Part shown: positions 9,740 through 21,829 of the stretch, one piece after another
Layout of the letters: every line of letters begins with the position of its first letter
Position numbering within the stretch: position 1 is the first letter of the stretch
DNA from: Lojkania enalia
Taxonomy: Eukaryota; Ascomycota; Dothideomycetes; Pleosporales
DNA: 37,849 nucleotides
Assembly (NCBI GenBank): GCA_010094045.1
Contig: ML986709.1
Location: 79,051-116,899, forward strand
Direction: 5' to 3'
Position numbers and translations under genes: made by a program
Notes under the pieces: model-generated
The model's input: the letters and a program-made list of their open reading frames with translations, nothing else
Databases searched by the model: none
What the model was told of the DNA's origin: nothing

Positions 9740-12318
9740 AATTTCTATATATTTATAAAACTAACTTCTATAAAAATAGTTATAGAACTACTAGATTCTA
9801 ACTCCTTTTTTAATTTATTAAGACTAGGGATACTAGTTATAGTTATATTTATAGAGACCTTATATATACTCTAGAACTCTAAAAAATATAACTCTTATAT
9901 AATTTGTATTTAACTAGCTTTAATAGAGAAGTTTTCTATAAAAGAATTATTTTCTATTTAATTACTCTAACCTTCTAATACTTAAACTATTTAGAGATAG
10001 TATATTTCTATATAATTATACTAGAAAAGTACTAGCTAATTCTAGAATAGTTATAGATATATAAGTATTATATAAACCTAGACTATGAAAATAAATAGCT
10101 AGTCTTTACTACTAACTAATACCTAACTTAATATTTATAATCTACTAGTATTATTATCTACTAGTAGGCTACTTAAATAGTTATTAAAAATTATAAACTA
10201 CTTAAATCTAATATAAAAAGAAATTCTAAAGTAACTATTTTATAACCTTTATATAGTTTAAAGTTTAGATAATACTATTTAAAACTCTATCTATTAACCT
10301 AAATCTAATATAATTACTAGCTACTTAAGATATTATACTAGTTAAAAGAACTTAAAATTAAAACCAACCTAACTTCTAATAAAGATTATAGCTAAAAGGA
10401 CTTATTTAAACCTAAATATCTAAAGTCTATATTATAATTAAATATATACTATATAAATATTATACTAGTAGTTTAATTCTTCTAGTAATTTAATTATAAA
10501 ATCTTTACTATATTAATAGCTAATATTAATAAAGCTCTAGCCCCAAAGGTATATACTAACTCTATTATTAAAGTATCTAAAAAATACTATAATTTATTAT
10601 CTATTTTTTATATAAAAATATAGATAAACTATTTAAATAATAATTATATAATTATAAGATTAAATTAGAAAGTAGTAAGTAAACTAGCTTTAATCTACTC
10701 TATAAAATATCCTAGAATAAGTTAAAGGTACTAAAGAAGTATCTTATTAAGAACTTATCTAAAAGATTTATTAGAGTAAGCTTATTATTAGTAGCTATAT
10801 CTATAATTTTTATAAAGAAATCTAGAAGTAGTTTCTAATTCTATATAGATTATAGAACCCTAAATACTATTACTATTAAGAACTAATATCTAATCCTACT
10901 AATTTAAGAGATATTAACCTAATTTAATAAGACTAAATATTATATAAAACTTAATATTATTACTATATTTAATAAGTTAAAAATTACTAAGAGAGATAAA
11001 TAGAAAACTATCTTTTATATATATTATAGGCTGTTTAAATATCTAATAATACTTTTTAGTCTAGCTAATATTCTAAATATATTCTAGTACTTTATAAATA
11101 ATATACTAAAACTATATTTTAATATATTCTATACTACCTATATTAATAATATCCTAATATTTAATAAGAATTTAAAGGAGTATAAGTAGTATATTTAACT
11201 AGTTCTTAAAGCTTTAAAAGTAAATAGTCTACAGCTTAATATAGATAAATATAAGTTTTACTAGTTAGAAGTAATCTATCTAGAGTATATAATTATTATA
11301 GAAGAGATCTATATAAATCTAAAGAAAGTAGAAATAATTATTAACTAGAAATACTCTAAGAATATAAAAGATATTTAAGCTTTTATAGGCTTTATAAACT
11401 TCTACTAGTAATTTATTAGTAACTTCTTATAGAGAGTCTCTCTTTTAATAGTTCTAACTAAGAAGAATATTTAATTTGACTAGAATAATAACTATTAATA
11501 TTCTTTTAACTTCTTAAAGAATATTTTTATCTCTATACTAATTTTCTAATATTTTAATCTTAAGCTACTAATAGTAGTAGAAGCTAATATATCTAATTTT
11601 ATAACAGCTAGTATACTGTTTTAGAAAGGTGTTAACGGTAAATTAAGATCTATTACCTATTTCTCTAAATATATAAACTCTACTGAAAGTAACTATAAAA
11701 TATATAATGAGAAGCTACTTATAATTATCTAATATTTTAAATAATAGAGACCTAAATTAGAAAGTATAGTATTTTTTATAGAAATATTAAACAACTATAA
11801 AAACTTATAGTATTTTATAATAATAAAGTAGCTAAGTTACTAATAAATCTATTAGTTAGAATATCTATTAAAGTTTAACTTTAGTATTATATACTAATCT
11901 AGAAAATTTAAAGAAAAGTTTAATATCTTAACTTAAAGGTTATAAGATAAATCTATATAAGAAGAAGCCTATAAAGATTGTTAATAGATATTACTTCGTT
12001 CTAAACTATTCTAATAGATAGAAGTAGATTAATTAATTATAGAGATTATTAATAAAGAATATCTAAATAATAATTTAATTTAATATATCTTAAAGCTACT
12101 AAAAAAAGTCTATTAATTAAAGCTTCTAATTTTAGCTAACTATAAAGAGTATAATAACTAACTATACTACTAAAATCGACTTATAATACTAAACTATAAT
12201 AAGCTAAAGCTTAAACTACTATAAACTATTTATAATTTATTATCTAGTAGATATTCTAGTTAAGAAAAGACTTTAGAACTACTCTAGCGTAAATACTATT
12301 AGTTAAGGATATTTAACT
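9740..12318 (+). pseudogene. Gypsy-C pol, first part (protease region, RT, RNase H, integrase N-terminus)
   Basis: Reverse transcriptase is clear from about 10700. It has an FYIDYRTLN block at 10839, a decayed D-x-x-x-A/YNRI region, and the catalytic YxDD box now reading Y-I-N-N near 11140. RNase H follows near 11560-11720, with an N(S)TE.NY.I..KELL-type end. The integrase zinc-binding region near 12250-12318 ends at a YY..LRIFNL block, where the transposon 12321-14171 splits it. The frame from 10839 to 12291 has no indel. A protease-like LLDS motif near 9788 is in another frame, so the protease part is less sure. Confidence 0.8.
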
Positions 12319-12320
12319 TA

Positions 12321-14171
12321 ATGTAATCCACCACCGAGCGGTTAAAACCACCAAGCGGTTAGTAACCTACTAAAATCTCTACTACCCTATTAATTTTCGT
12401 AATATCTCTACAACTACGCGATAGAATACGCTTATTTAAAGCCGATATAACTATTGTAAATAAAGCTTTTAAATAAGGTTAATTTAAGTTAAATCTAGCT
12501 ACAGCGTAGGTATTTAAAGTTAGCTATACTACCCTAAAAGAGCGCCGCAATGGAAGACCTTATAGGGCTGATTATACCCCCAATTCGAAGAATCTTATAG
12601 AGCTAGAGGAGAGGTCGATTATAGACCATATACTTAATATAGATATATGTGGGTTTTAGCTTAATCTTAATATGCTATAAGATATAGCTAATAAACTACT
12701 TCTTAATCGCGGTTAGCAACCTATTAGTAAAAATTAGTCTAATTACTTTATCTTACGCGTTTTAGAGCTTAAATTACGCGTTAATCGACGATATAACTAC
12801 TAAAGAGTTCTAAACGAAGATCTTAAGGTTATTTAAAGCTAGTTCTACCTTATATATAATACTAAAGCTAAATATAGCATCTTTAATAAAGATATATATA
12901 ATTTCGATAAGACCGGCTTCTAAATAGGTAAAATTAGCCTAAGAATAGTTATTACTAGTACTAAGAGGCGACAAATACCTAAATCTATCCAGCCTAATAA
13001 TACTAAGTAGGTAACGGCAATTGTAGCAGTAAATATACGTAGCTAGCTAGTTCTACTATTTATTATCCTTAAGGGTACGTAATAATACGATACCTAGTAC
13101 TAGTTAATTACGGATAAGCCTTAGTAGGTTTTATCTATTAGTAAGAAAAGCTAGACGTTTATTAAACATGGGTTTAAGTAGCTTAAGCACTTTAACAAAT
13201 ATACTAAAGCTAGTACTACTAGCGCCTACCGACTACTTATTATAGACGGCTATAATAGCTATAATTCTATCAAATTTTATAATTATTATAAAGAATATAA
13301 TATTATTATACTTTATATACCTCTACACTTATCTTATCTTCTACAGCTACTTAATATAGGCTATTTTGGTCTATTAAAGCGTGTATATAGCAAGGAGATT
13401 AAAAGCTTAATTCGGTACTACATTAATTATTTACTAAAGAAGACTTTCTACCTATATTTAAAGCGGCCTTTAATAACGCTATTACTAATAAAAATATAGC
13501 TAGAGGCTTTAAAAGGTTTAGATTAGTCCTATTTTGTCTAGATTGTATTATTTTAAAGCTTAATATCTAAGCTTTATAAACCCTAACGCTGCTACTTCTA
13601 GAACCTACTAAATAGCAGTTATAAATACTATATAATTGCTTAGAGGTAGAGTACTAGACGTAATATATATAATAGCGCGTAGAACGATATTAAGATAGTT
13701 TACTAATATTAATACTCGAGAGTTTTATAAATCTTATAAAGGGTATTACGTCTATAGCGTATAAGCAGTTGTTTTTAGAAATAGAGAATAGAGATCTCCG
13801 GGCGGTAAATACGATGCTTATAAAGCGCAAGGAGCGTAAACGTAAGGTAATTAAGAGTGTAAGTACTATCTCTATATTAGATAGGCTGTAATTAGTAAAG
13901 TAATAATAAGAAGGCTGTTAAATAGAATAAAAAGGCCTAAATAGTTACAGTTAACTATACTAACTAAAATACTGCGGGTGCTGTCGGGAGTTAAACTACC
14001 GCATTAAAACATATAAAATAGCTCCAATCGAAATACTAAATAGTAAGAATTATATAGATATCGCTATATAATTAATTGCTTTAATAGCTGTAGAGATATC
14101 CTGCTTTAAAATTGAAATTAGGTGGGTTACTAACCGCTCGGTGGTTTTAACCGCTCGGTGGTAGATTACAT
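12321..14171 (+). mobile_element. Pogo-like DNA transposon in gypsy-C integrase (second family)
   Basis: This is an 1851-bp element with inverted ends of about 50 bp: ATGTAATCCACCACCGAGCG at the left and the matching reverse complement ending GATTACAT at the right. TA duplications lie at 12319-12320 and 14172-14173. Each end has two 17-bp repeats (CACCGAGCGGTTAAAAC type). Deleting the element and one TA (1853 nt) puts gypsy-C pol exactly back in frame from RT to chromodomain, which confirms the boundaries. It retains more CpG and fewer stops than its host, so it is younger. Confidence 0.9.
12402..14050 (+). pseudogene. Transposase of the 12321 pogo-like element
   Basis: This decayed DDE transposase starts near 12402 (probably ATA from ATG). 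An N-terminal psq-type HTH (AFK.G.FKLN...VSYTTLKERRNGRP) is followed by a CENP-B-type segment with the L.EER.IIDHIL pattern. The catalytic core has NFDKTGF (first Asp kept, near 12903), LLIIDGYNSY (second Asp kept, near 13237) and a LLQLLNIGYFGLLK block (third Asp now Asn, near 13345). Stops are TAG/TAA at former Gln/Trp codons. The product would have bound the terminal repeats and cut at TA sites. The 3' limit is approximate. Confidence 0.85.
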
Positions 14172-14173
14172 TA

Positions 14174-15262
14174 GTATTATAATATATAGACTATTACTAT
14201 ATATACTAAAAAAGTAAGGCTTTTAAAGAGAAGTATTATAGCTTACTAAAACTATTATCTATCCCTAAATAAAAGTTTTAAGATATTTCTATAAACTTTA
14301 TAACTAATCTACTAGAATTAGAAGGTTATACAAATATTATAGTAGTAGTTAATAGACTTAGTAAGTATAGATATTTAATACTATATATAAGAATTAAAAC
14401 TTCTAATATTATCTAACTATTCTATTATTATATATAAGTTTATTATAGACTACTATATACTATTATATCTAACTATAGAATATAGTTAATCTCTACTTTT
14501 TACTAAGAGTTTTATAAATAGCTATAAATTAATATATATATATATATATTAACCAGCTTTTATTTAAAAACTAATAGCTAGATAGAGAATACTAATATAG
14601 TAATAGAGTAAGTTCTCTAAGCCTATACTAGTAATTAATAAGATAACTAGGTTAAATAGCTATTAATAATATAGTATTTAAATTAATAAAAGTCTTTCTA
14701 TTTCTAGCCTACTTTAGCTAGTACCTTTAAATAGGCTTTAAGCTATTTATAGAAATCTATTAACTGCTAAAATAGTCCCTAATAGTCTAGAAAGCTAATA
14801 GACTAGTTAGTAAGATAAAGAATATTATAGAATATATTAGAGAAAAACTTACCTAGATATAAGTATTTTAATAAGAGTATACTAACTATAAGTATATACT
14901 AGCCCTTAACTACTAGGTCAGTAATTTAGTCTAGCTAGATACTAAGAATATACGTACTTAAAAACTATTAAAGAAGTTTAATTAAAAGAATATAGGCCTT
15001 TATAAAGTTATTATAAAAGTATTCTTATATATTTATAAACTAAAGCTACTTAAATTAATTAAGTTATATCTTATATTTTATATATTACTATTATAACTAG
15101 TACCTAAATTATTTAACTACTTATCTAGTTAATAAGTATATAACTCTAAACCTATTAAAATTAATAGAAAATTTAAATACCTTAATTAAGTAGACTAGCT
15201 ATTATAACCTAGAATAGTATCCAGCTAGTAACTTTACTAAAATAACTACTATAAAAGATTAC
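14174..15262 (+). pseudogene. Gypsy-C pol, second part (integrase core and chromodomain)
   Basis: This continues the frame of 10839-12318 after the transposon. The integrase catalytic core is recognisable but degraded. Near 15125-15260 a chromodomain-like end is visible, with a YLV...Y.NLEYPASNF pattern after ancestral Trp positions became stops; W-x-G-Y-x-x-x-W-Y-P-A-S-N-F is common in fungal chromoviruses. Such chromodomains target integration to H3K9-methylated heterochromatin. A polypurine-like AAAAAGAGAGTA (15433-15444) lies before the 3' LTR. Confidence 0.7.
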
Positions 15263-15446
15263 TATACTAGAAACTTAAATAAATAAGATTTAAATATAAT
15301 ATTATATTTAAATTTTTAATTAGGTATTAGAGTTTAATCTAAATATATTCCTAAATACTTATAATAATACTACTATTTAATTATAATTAACCTAAATATA
15401 ATATAAAGATTTAATTTATAAAAGCTTATAATTAAAAAGAGAGTAC

Positions 15447-15710
15447 TATTATAATAATACCTAAATTAGCTGCTAGTAATAGTTATTAGCTGCTAGCTAA
15501 AATATAACTAACTTATTATAATTATAATAGAGAAAAGTTTTACTAATATAGCTAGCCTATATAGTAGTATAGATCTAGCTTTTATAAAAACCTATATAAT
15601 ATAGATATCTCTATTTTTTATATAATATTTTAATATTTATATATAGTATATAATAATAGAATTAACTATTTAAAGTATAATTAACTAACTATATATAAAT
15701 ATCTATAATA
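15447..15710 (+). repeat. 3' LTR of gypsy-C
   Basis: A 264-bp repeat matching the split 5' LTR (4539-4713 plus 8397-8482). It starts TATTATAATAAT just after a purine-rich tract. The last few bases are ambiguous because the sequence passes directly into the decayed TA and terminal repeat of pogo-4. Confidence 0.8.
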
Positions 15711-15712
15711 AC

Positions 15713-15848
15713 TATTAAATAAGCTACTCTATTAAATAAGCTACTCTATTAAATAAGCTACTCTATTAAATAAGCTACTCTATTAAATAAGCTACTCTAT
15801 TAAATAAGCTACTCTATTAAGTAAACTATCTTATTAAGTAAGCTAAAA
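15713..15848. repeat. Eight-copy 17-bp tandem repeat in the left end of pogo-4
   Basis: The unit is TATTAAATAAGCTACTC, starting at 15713, 15730, 15747, 15764, 15781, 15798, 15815 and 15832, exactly 17 bp apart. The first six are nearly identical; the last two read ATTAAGTAAACTATCT and ATTAAGTAAGCTAAAA. The right end of the same element has only one unit. Other pogo-like elements here have two to four units at the same place. The array was probably formed by slippage or unequal exchange. Confidence 0.9.
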
Positions 15849-16103
15849 TTTCTTAGTATTTTAAACCTGCTAACTTTAACTAGTTAAACTATTATTAGAA
15901 CTATCTAAAAAAATATTCTAAGTACTTATATTTAACTTAATATACCTTATAAACGAGCGGTTTATATAAGCGAGTAGTCTACCCTATTAAATTTTTTAAC
16001 CTTTATATATATATAGTTTAATAACTAAATAATATAATAGTAATTTATAACTTACGCGATTATTCTATAAAAACCTTTATATCCTTCTAGTATATATAAG
16101 AAT

Positions 16104-16307
16104 TATTATAGGGATTTTCGGCTAGTCTATTAAGCTGTATTAAATATCGATGTACGATATTACGTACGATATTACGCTAGATATTATACTAGATATTAGC
16201 TAATATACCCCTTTTTTATATATATAAATATAGCCCGCTAGTTATCTTTAATTAACTAGTTCAGCTTTTTATCTCCCTCTCTAAGATAAGATTCGCCTCT
16301 TACTATA
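16104..16307 (+). repeat. 5' LTR of the copia element
   Basis: 204 bp, starting TATTATAGGGATTTTCGG (TG to TA) and ending TCTTACTATA. It is the same length as the 3' LTR, and the differences are mostly C/T and G/A. It contains short internal repeats of the type GATATTACG(C/T)A near 16150-16190. Confidence 0.92.
16203..16232 (+). promoter_or_regulatory. TATA-rich promoter element in the copia LTR
   Basis: CCCCTTTTTTATATATATAA is kept in both LTRs (here and at about 21697), a likely TATA box for the genomic transcript. This is the longest stretch without differences between the two LTRs. Confidence 0.5.
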
Positions 16308-16323
16308 GTTATAAGCCTGGTTA
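16308..16323 (+). promoter_or_regulatory. Candidate primer-binding site of copia (half initiator-Met tRNA type)
   Basis: Directly after the 5' LTR is GTTATAAGCCTGGTT. With one G-to-A reversal it resembles the complement of the initiator tRNA-Met anticodon arm (GGTTATGAGCC type), the primer region used by Drosophila copia rather than the tRNA 3' end. This is an inference from recalled tRNA sequence. Confidence 0.4.
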
Positions 16324-16662
16324 CTATACTAAAATAACTATAATTTAACCTTTTTATATATATATTACAATTAATATTATACCTTTTTATTTAGTATTAT
16401 AATATTACAATATTATTATCTTTATTATTTACTAATAATCTTTAGGTACTTAGCTATTAGAATTATATATAAATTCTATATTTTATAAACTTATTAACGT
16501 ACTATATTATATTTAAGACTATTCTTTTAGTATTATATATAGATTCTATACTTTATAAGCTTATTAATATACTATATTATATTTGAGGCTATTTTATTCT
16601 CTAGTATTAATATATTCTAGTATATTTCTAGTATTATAACAGTTGTATACTTCTCTATAACT

Positions 16663-19600
16663 ATATCTAAGAAGAAAATACTTAGAACTTTTAGTAATTA
16701 GGAGGATTAGCTCGAGTAGTATAAACTAATAGCTAGTAGATTAAGAATATAGAAATATTTAGATCTAAGCGTACCTCCTAAAAAGATTAAAATCTATAGA
16801 CTAGAACCTCCCCTCTCTAATATAGGTAAGTTCCGGACCCCGAAGATAAATCTAGAAGGGAAAATAGAAAGATACCCCTCTAGTAGAGTTATATATAAGA
16901 AGATAACCTTAATATAAATAATAGATTAGAACTAGGTAAGAGACTAGTATAATTAATAAAGGAAGGATTAGATTAAGATTAATAATACTCTCTATATTAT
17001 ATATAGTAATATCTTAATAATAATATCGCCTTAATATAAAGTAATATTTAACGATAATATAACTAGCTATAAAATTCTTAGAATCTTATAAGAAAAGTTA
17101 GCATCTACTATTAAGTTAAGGGAGTAACTAATCTAGAAGGAATATTAAGCTCTCCTTAAGTACCTAACTAATAGAGGTAGAGAAGTAGTTAAATTAGTAG
17201 AATTAGATAATCTATCGTATTAAGGCTGCTAGTTTAGTAGAAGTTTAGAGCCTTAGAGTAGAAAAAGGATTTTCTTCTAATAGTTGTTAAGAAAGATAAG
17301 GTGTAGGCGCTAATCTATATAGTACCGATTAACGCTAAAAATAAGCTAGGTAGAATCAATTAACCGATTCTTACAATTAAATAATTGGTATACTAATATA
17401 CTAACTACTATAGATATTTTAATTTATAGAAGGTATTTAGCTTATTTACAATTTTATAACGTCTATTAATTCTTTAAGCAAATTCTAACAGTACTATATA
17501 GTAGTTTTAAGAAAAATCCGGTTTATAATCACGTATTCTACTACCCTACTTCTATAAGAAGTAGTACTTCTAGAGTAATTATAAGTACGTAAACAAATTA
17601 ATTAGACTACTAAACTAGATACTAGATTAGAAAATACTAAAAGTCTGAAATAATATTTTAAATAGGAATAACTAGATAAAAAAGAATACCCTAAAGGTAA
17701 ATATAGAAAAATATAAGAAGTTAAAATCCTTATTTAATAGTAAAGCCTCTATAAAGGCTACTAGCTTCTAGAGAAATATCTAAGTAATTTAAAGAGGCAA
17801 TTTTTTTAGCAAGTACTACCTCTAAGAAAGAAGATACTAGTATTCTAAATTGGTAGATACTTAATCTAGGTTCTAATATCTATATATATAATTCTAAAGC
17901 TTTTAGTTAATAGACTATTTAGATAGTAAATTCTAAAGATAAAATTGCTGCAGGAGATAGTATATACCTTATATTAGAATAGAATACTATTATAATTATA
18001 ATTAATTCTCTTACGGGTCTAAAGGATATTAAACTAATAGAAGTTGTTTATATCCCTTAGTTACTAACTAATATTATAGCTCTAATTAGAAATAGGGAAT
18101 AGAGTATCTAGTTTAACTTAAGTAGAGATTATCTTTACTAGTATAATTACTATAATATTGTTTATTACTTAAAGTTATTTAACAGCTACTAGCTATTAGA
18201 TATAGATCTAGTAAAAAGGCCTCTACTCGATTCGCTTTCTAGATATAAGATAGTTATAGTAATTAAGAAAAAGCTCTTCTATTACTAGCAACTAATATAA
18301 ATTATTTCTTTAGCTAAAGTATACTAATTATTAGGCTACTTAGGTAGAGATTTAGTATTAACTCTACTTTAAGCAGCTGAGGGTATCTAGTTAAATAATT
18401 AGAAAGTACTAGTATAGTAAGATTACTAGATATATATATAAGCGAAGTTATTATAATAGATTAGCTAATATAGTTAGCTTTATCTAACTACTAAACTATT
18501 TAAAAGAATCGCGATTAATATTATATAATTTTAGAAGGACTATAGGAGGTACTATAATAATAAGAGATACCTATTTTATATAGTTAATTAGGTGTTCTAG
18601 TAGTATAAGAGATTTACGATATATAATTAGTTAAAATCCACCCTTATAAAAGCCTTTAAAATACTATTAGCAAAAATTAAACAATAGTATAAAAGAAAGA
18701 TCGTATATATCTATATAGATAATAACTTAAACTTCTTAGAACTTATAGAAGTATTACTCGATTAAAGAATTGCGATTAAAGCTCGCGTATCTTATACGTC
18801 TAAGTAGAATAGTCTAGTAAAGTAAGTAGAATATTAAATTATAACCTGCGCGCGCGCTCTTATAATAGAAGATAATATCTCTAATAAATATACTAATAAA
18901 TTAGCTTATATAGTAATATACCTACTTAATAGAACGTTAATTGTAAGCCTTCGATTTAAAACCCTATATAATACTATTTTTAGCTATAAACTATTTTTTA
19001 CTTACTTTTAGGTTATAGAATCGCGAGTATATATTTTAGATAAAACTATATTAAGAGGTAATAAACTAGTATCGTAGGTACTAATTAGAAAACTCTTATA
19101 ATACAGGAGTACGAATATATACTAAATACTAATTTTAAAACTAAAACGGGTACTTAATATTAGAGACGTTATATTTAATAATATTATATCTAGTAAAGAG
19201 GAGAAATATCTGCTAAAAGAATCTCTAGAAAAGAATCTTTTTTAAATTAATAATATTAAGAGTTCTATTAATAGTAGTAGTAATAAAACAATTAAAGTTG
19301 TAGAAGTAATCTACAAGGATTAGCTACTTAATTAAAATATCTCTACTAAGTTAGTAGGAAATTTAATTAGTAAGAAGACCTATTAGTAGAAAAATACTAT
19401 TTTTAAAGAATAAATCGATAATATTACTAGTAATTAAAGACTCTTAACGCTAGAATTAATACTAGCGCTAGTGCTAAAAAATTAGGATACCTCTATAGTA
19501 CTACTAGTAGATAATAAGGATACTGCGTTTAGCGATAATTTACTATAAGAATAGTAACTATTACCTACTTATACTTCTATACCCTTAAGAAGAATAAATA

Positions 19601-21474
19601 ATACCCTATAGAGGGAAGAAATTAGTAGCTAAATATCTAGGAATAATATAATTTAGAAAGGTAGGTTTTTATATAGCTATAAGCCGCTTTAATTATACTT
19701 TATAACCTTCGTAGTACTATCTAATAGTAAGCTAATACTAGTAAATCATATAAAGGAAATTTATACTATTAGAAAATATTATTATAATTAGCTTCTACTA
19801 GAACTAAAGTACTATAAGAATCTAAAGAATTACCCCTTTAGTGCTAGCTTCTATAAGGCCTATCGTATTAAGTTATAGAAGTAGGAAGATATAGATACCT
19901 AGTAAAAAATAACAATCCTCTAAGACTCTACTAAAATTCTTCTAGTAATATAGGTATTCGTATATAAATTTAATAAGAACGGTTTTCTATATAAATTTAA
20001 GGCTAGATTAGTTATATATAGTAATCTACAATCTTAATAGAGAGATACTTATACTATTATACTAGCTGTACGAACCTTTTACTTTCTAATATTAATTGCA
20101 ATTTATTTTAAACTCGATATATACTAGTTTAATATTATTAATACGTTTCTTAACTGCCGATTAGATAGGTTAATATATATCTATATATTAGAAGGTTTCG
20201 TATATAAGTATAAGAAATATCTACAACTATAGAAAGCTATATATAGCTTTAAAGATGCTCTAAAACTTTAGTATTATAAGCTAAATAGAACTCTAAGGTA
20301 ATTAGACATTAAAATAGTACTAGAAATATCTTACTTATATATAAATAATAAGCTAATCGTCTTCTTTTATATTAATAGTATTATAATTCTAGTTTACCTA
20401 TTAAATATCTCTATTAAGTAGAAATTTAAATCGTAATTAAGTAATAAATATAAACTTTAATCTCTCAAAGATCTAAATTAGTTTTTAGAAGTTTAAGTCA
20501 TACGTAATATATAGTAGTATAAGACTTAGCTACTATAGGACTTATTTATTAATAAGGTAGCAGCGCGATTTAATATTACAGTTAATAAGAAAGCGCTGAG
20601 TACGCCTCTATACAAGAATATACTACTAGCTACTACTAAGGAATTCTTTAATAGGATATCTTACTACTAATAACTAATTAGTTATCTAGCCTAGATTATA
20701 GTTTTTATATATTCTAATATCGCGCGAGCGTATTCGATATTACTATAATACTTTTAGAACCCTAGTAATTATTATATTAATACTATCTTAAGGGTATAGT
20801 AATATCTAATTAATACGAAGTACTTAGTAATTATAGTAATAGCTGATAATATATAAAATACCTCTACTATTAACTAGAGTAGTAATACTAATTATATTAA
20901 CCCTATAAAACAATTACTATTCTATAATATATCTAATATAGTTTTTAGCGATAATTCTAATACTTATTAAAGTTTCTACAGCTATATATTTTAATTTTTT
21001 AGAATACCGATTAATTAGAAAGTTTTAATTTAGTATACGGTTATAAAATCGACTACTAAAGTAGAATTATTAGTACTATTAGTTGCTAGATTAGAAATAG
21101 AGTAGTAGTAGAAGGCATTTACTTTACTATACTTCTATATTAACGTGTAACTAGTACTACTTTATAATAATTAATAAATAGTAGATATTGTAAATAAGCT
21201 ATCTAAACGCTTTAATACCAAACTTTACTATATAAATATATACTAGTACTAGCTATATTAAGAAGTAGTAGAGTAGAAACTTATAATTAGTTAGCAACTA
21301 ATAAATCTAATATTAGCTAATAGTCTTATAAAAGTTTTGTAGCTATAATAAATACTAAAGGTTTATTAAGTAACTAAAAATAGAAGATATTTTAATTAGA
21401 ATCGAATCTTAGGAATTTCTATCAGCTAAATAAATCGATTACTAATAAGAATCTTAGGGGGTAATCTAAATTAA
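16663..21474 (+). pseudogene. Copia gag-pol polyprotein
   Basis: A single frame of about 1603 codons can be followed from 16663 (ATA, probably former ATG) to TAA at 21472. In order: Gag (L..FSN.EDWLE-type start, an LRIWKYLD-like segment); a degraded zinc knuckle near 17530; protease with an ILNLGSN block near 17855 (ancestral ILDTGSN); integrase with decayed H/C region near 18310 and a YLLNRT block near 18920; RT near 20040-20700 (INTFLNCRLD block, YxDD now Y-I-N-S near 20370); and RNase H near 20940-21250 with KAELLVLL and a terminal ISQQLI-like block. All stops are explained by RIP of Gln, Trp or Arg codons. The reaction was reverse transcription and integration of its own RNA. Confidence 0.92.
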
Positions 21475-21583
21475 TATTTCTACAAGCGTATTTAGCTCTA
21501 CTACTAATTACTCTATATAATTTACCTCTTTTAATATAGTATCTACGTTTATTTTTTCGACGCAGCTTCTCCTTTACAATTAA

Positions 21584-21596
21584 AGCTGGGGGGGTA
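21584..21596 (+). promoter_or_regulatory. Polypurine tract of copia
   Basis: AAGCTGGGGGGG followed by TA lies immediately before the 3' LTR, as needed for plus-strand priming. It is one of the few G runs in the region and is poor in RIP target dinucleotides. Confidence 0.7.
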
Positions 21597-21800
21597 TATT
21601 ATAGGGATTTTCGGCTAGTCTACTAAGCTATATTAGATATCGACGTATAATATTACGTACGATATTATACCAGATATTACGCTAGATATTAGCTAATATA
21701 CCCCTTTTTTATATATATAAATATAGCCTGCTAGCTATCTTTAATTAACTAGTTTAGCTTCTTATCTCCCTCTCTAAGATAAGATTCGCTTCTTACTACA
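21597..21800 (+). repeat. 3' LTR of the copia element
   Basis: 204 bp, starting TATTATAGGGATTTTCGG and ending TCTTACTACA, where the terminal CA is intact. AGAAT target duplication follows at 21801-21805, and pogo-6 sequence then resumes as in pogo-7. Confidence 0.92.
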
Positions 21801-21829
21801 AGAATTATACTTAGTCTTATTATAGCAGC

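Larger units (their letters stand above)
4539..15710 (+). mobile_element. Gypsy-C: full-length Ty3/gypsy chromovirus relic carrying three DNA transposons
   Basis: The element runs 5' LTR, gag, pol, chromodomain, 3' LTR. The 5' LTR is interrupted by pogo-1/pogo-2 (4714-8394) and the integrase by a pogo-like element (12321-14171). Removing these and one TA copy each gives a 5' LTR of 261 bp against a 3' LTR of 264 bp, and restores a single pol frame. Its own target duplication is not clear: the flank at 4534-4538 is ACCTC, and the right end abuts the decayed end of pogo-4. It is among the most heavily RIP-mutated elements here. Confidence 0.85.
16104..21800 (+). mobile_element. Full-length Ty1/copia retrotransposon in pogo-6
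   Basis: A 5697-bp element with two 204-bp LTRs and the 5-bp target duplication AGAAT at 16099-16103 and 21801-21805. It carries one gag-pol frame, a primer-binding site candidate after the 5' LTR, and a G-rich polypurine tract before the 3' LTR. Domain order gag, protease, integrase, RT, RNase H is that of Ty1/copia (Pseudoviridae-like), not gypsy. RIP has placed many stops but no indel was found in the 4.8-kb frame. Confidence 0.95.

Noticed and set aside
12549..12560. ATG at 12549 as the start of the 12321-element transposase
   Set aside because: That ATG is out of phase with the transposase frame, in which the neighbouring bases read ...R-R-N-G-R-P. The frame continues well upstream to about 12402.
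14529..14551. AT dinucleotide run as a possible replication origin or regulatory site
   Set aside because: It lies inside the decayed integrase of gypsy-C and is a short microsatellite of the kind RIP produces from TG/CA-rich DNA.
15713..15848. Regular 17-bp repeats that could suggest a CRISPR-like array
   Set aside because: The units are directly abutting with no spacers, and the same repeats are found as terminal parts of the other pogo-like elements. The setting is a fungal genome.
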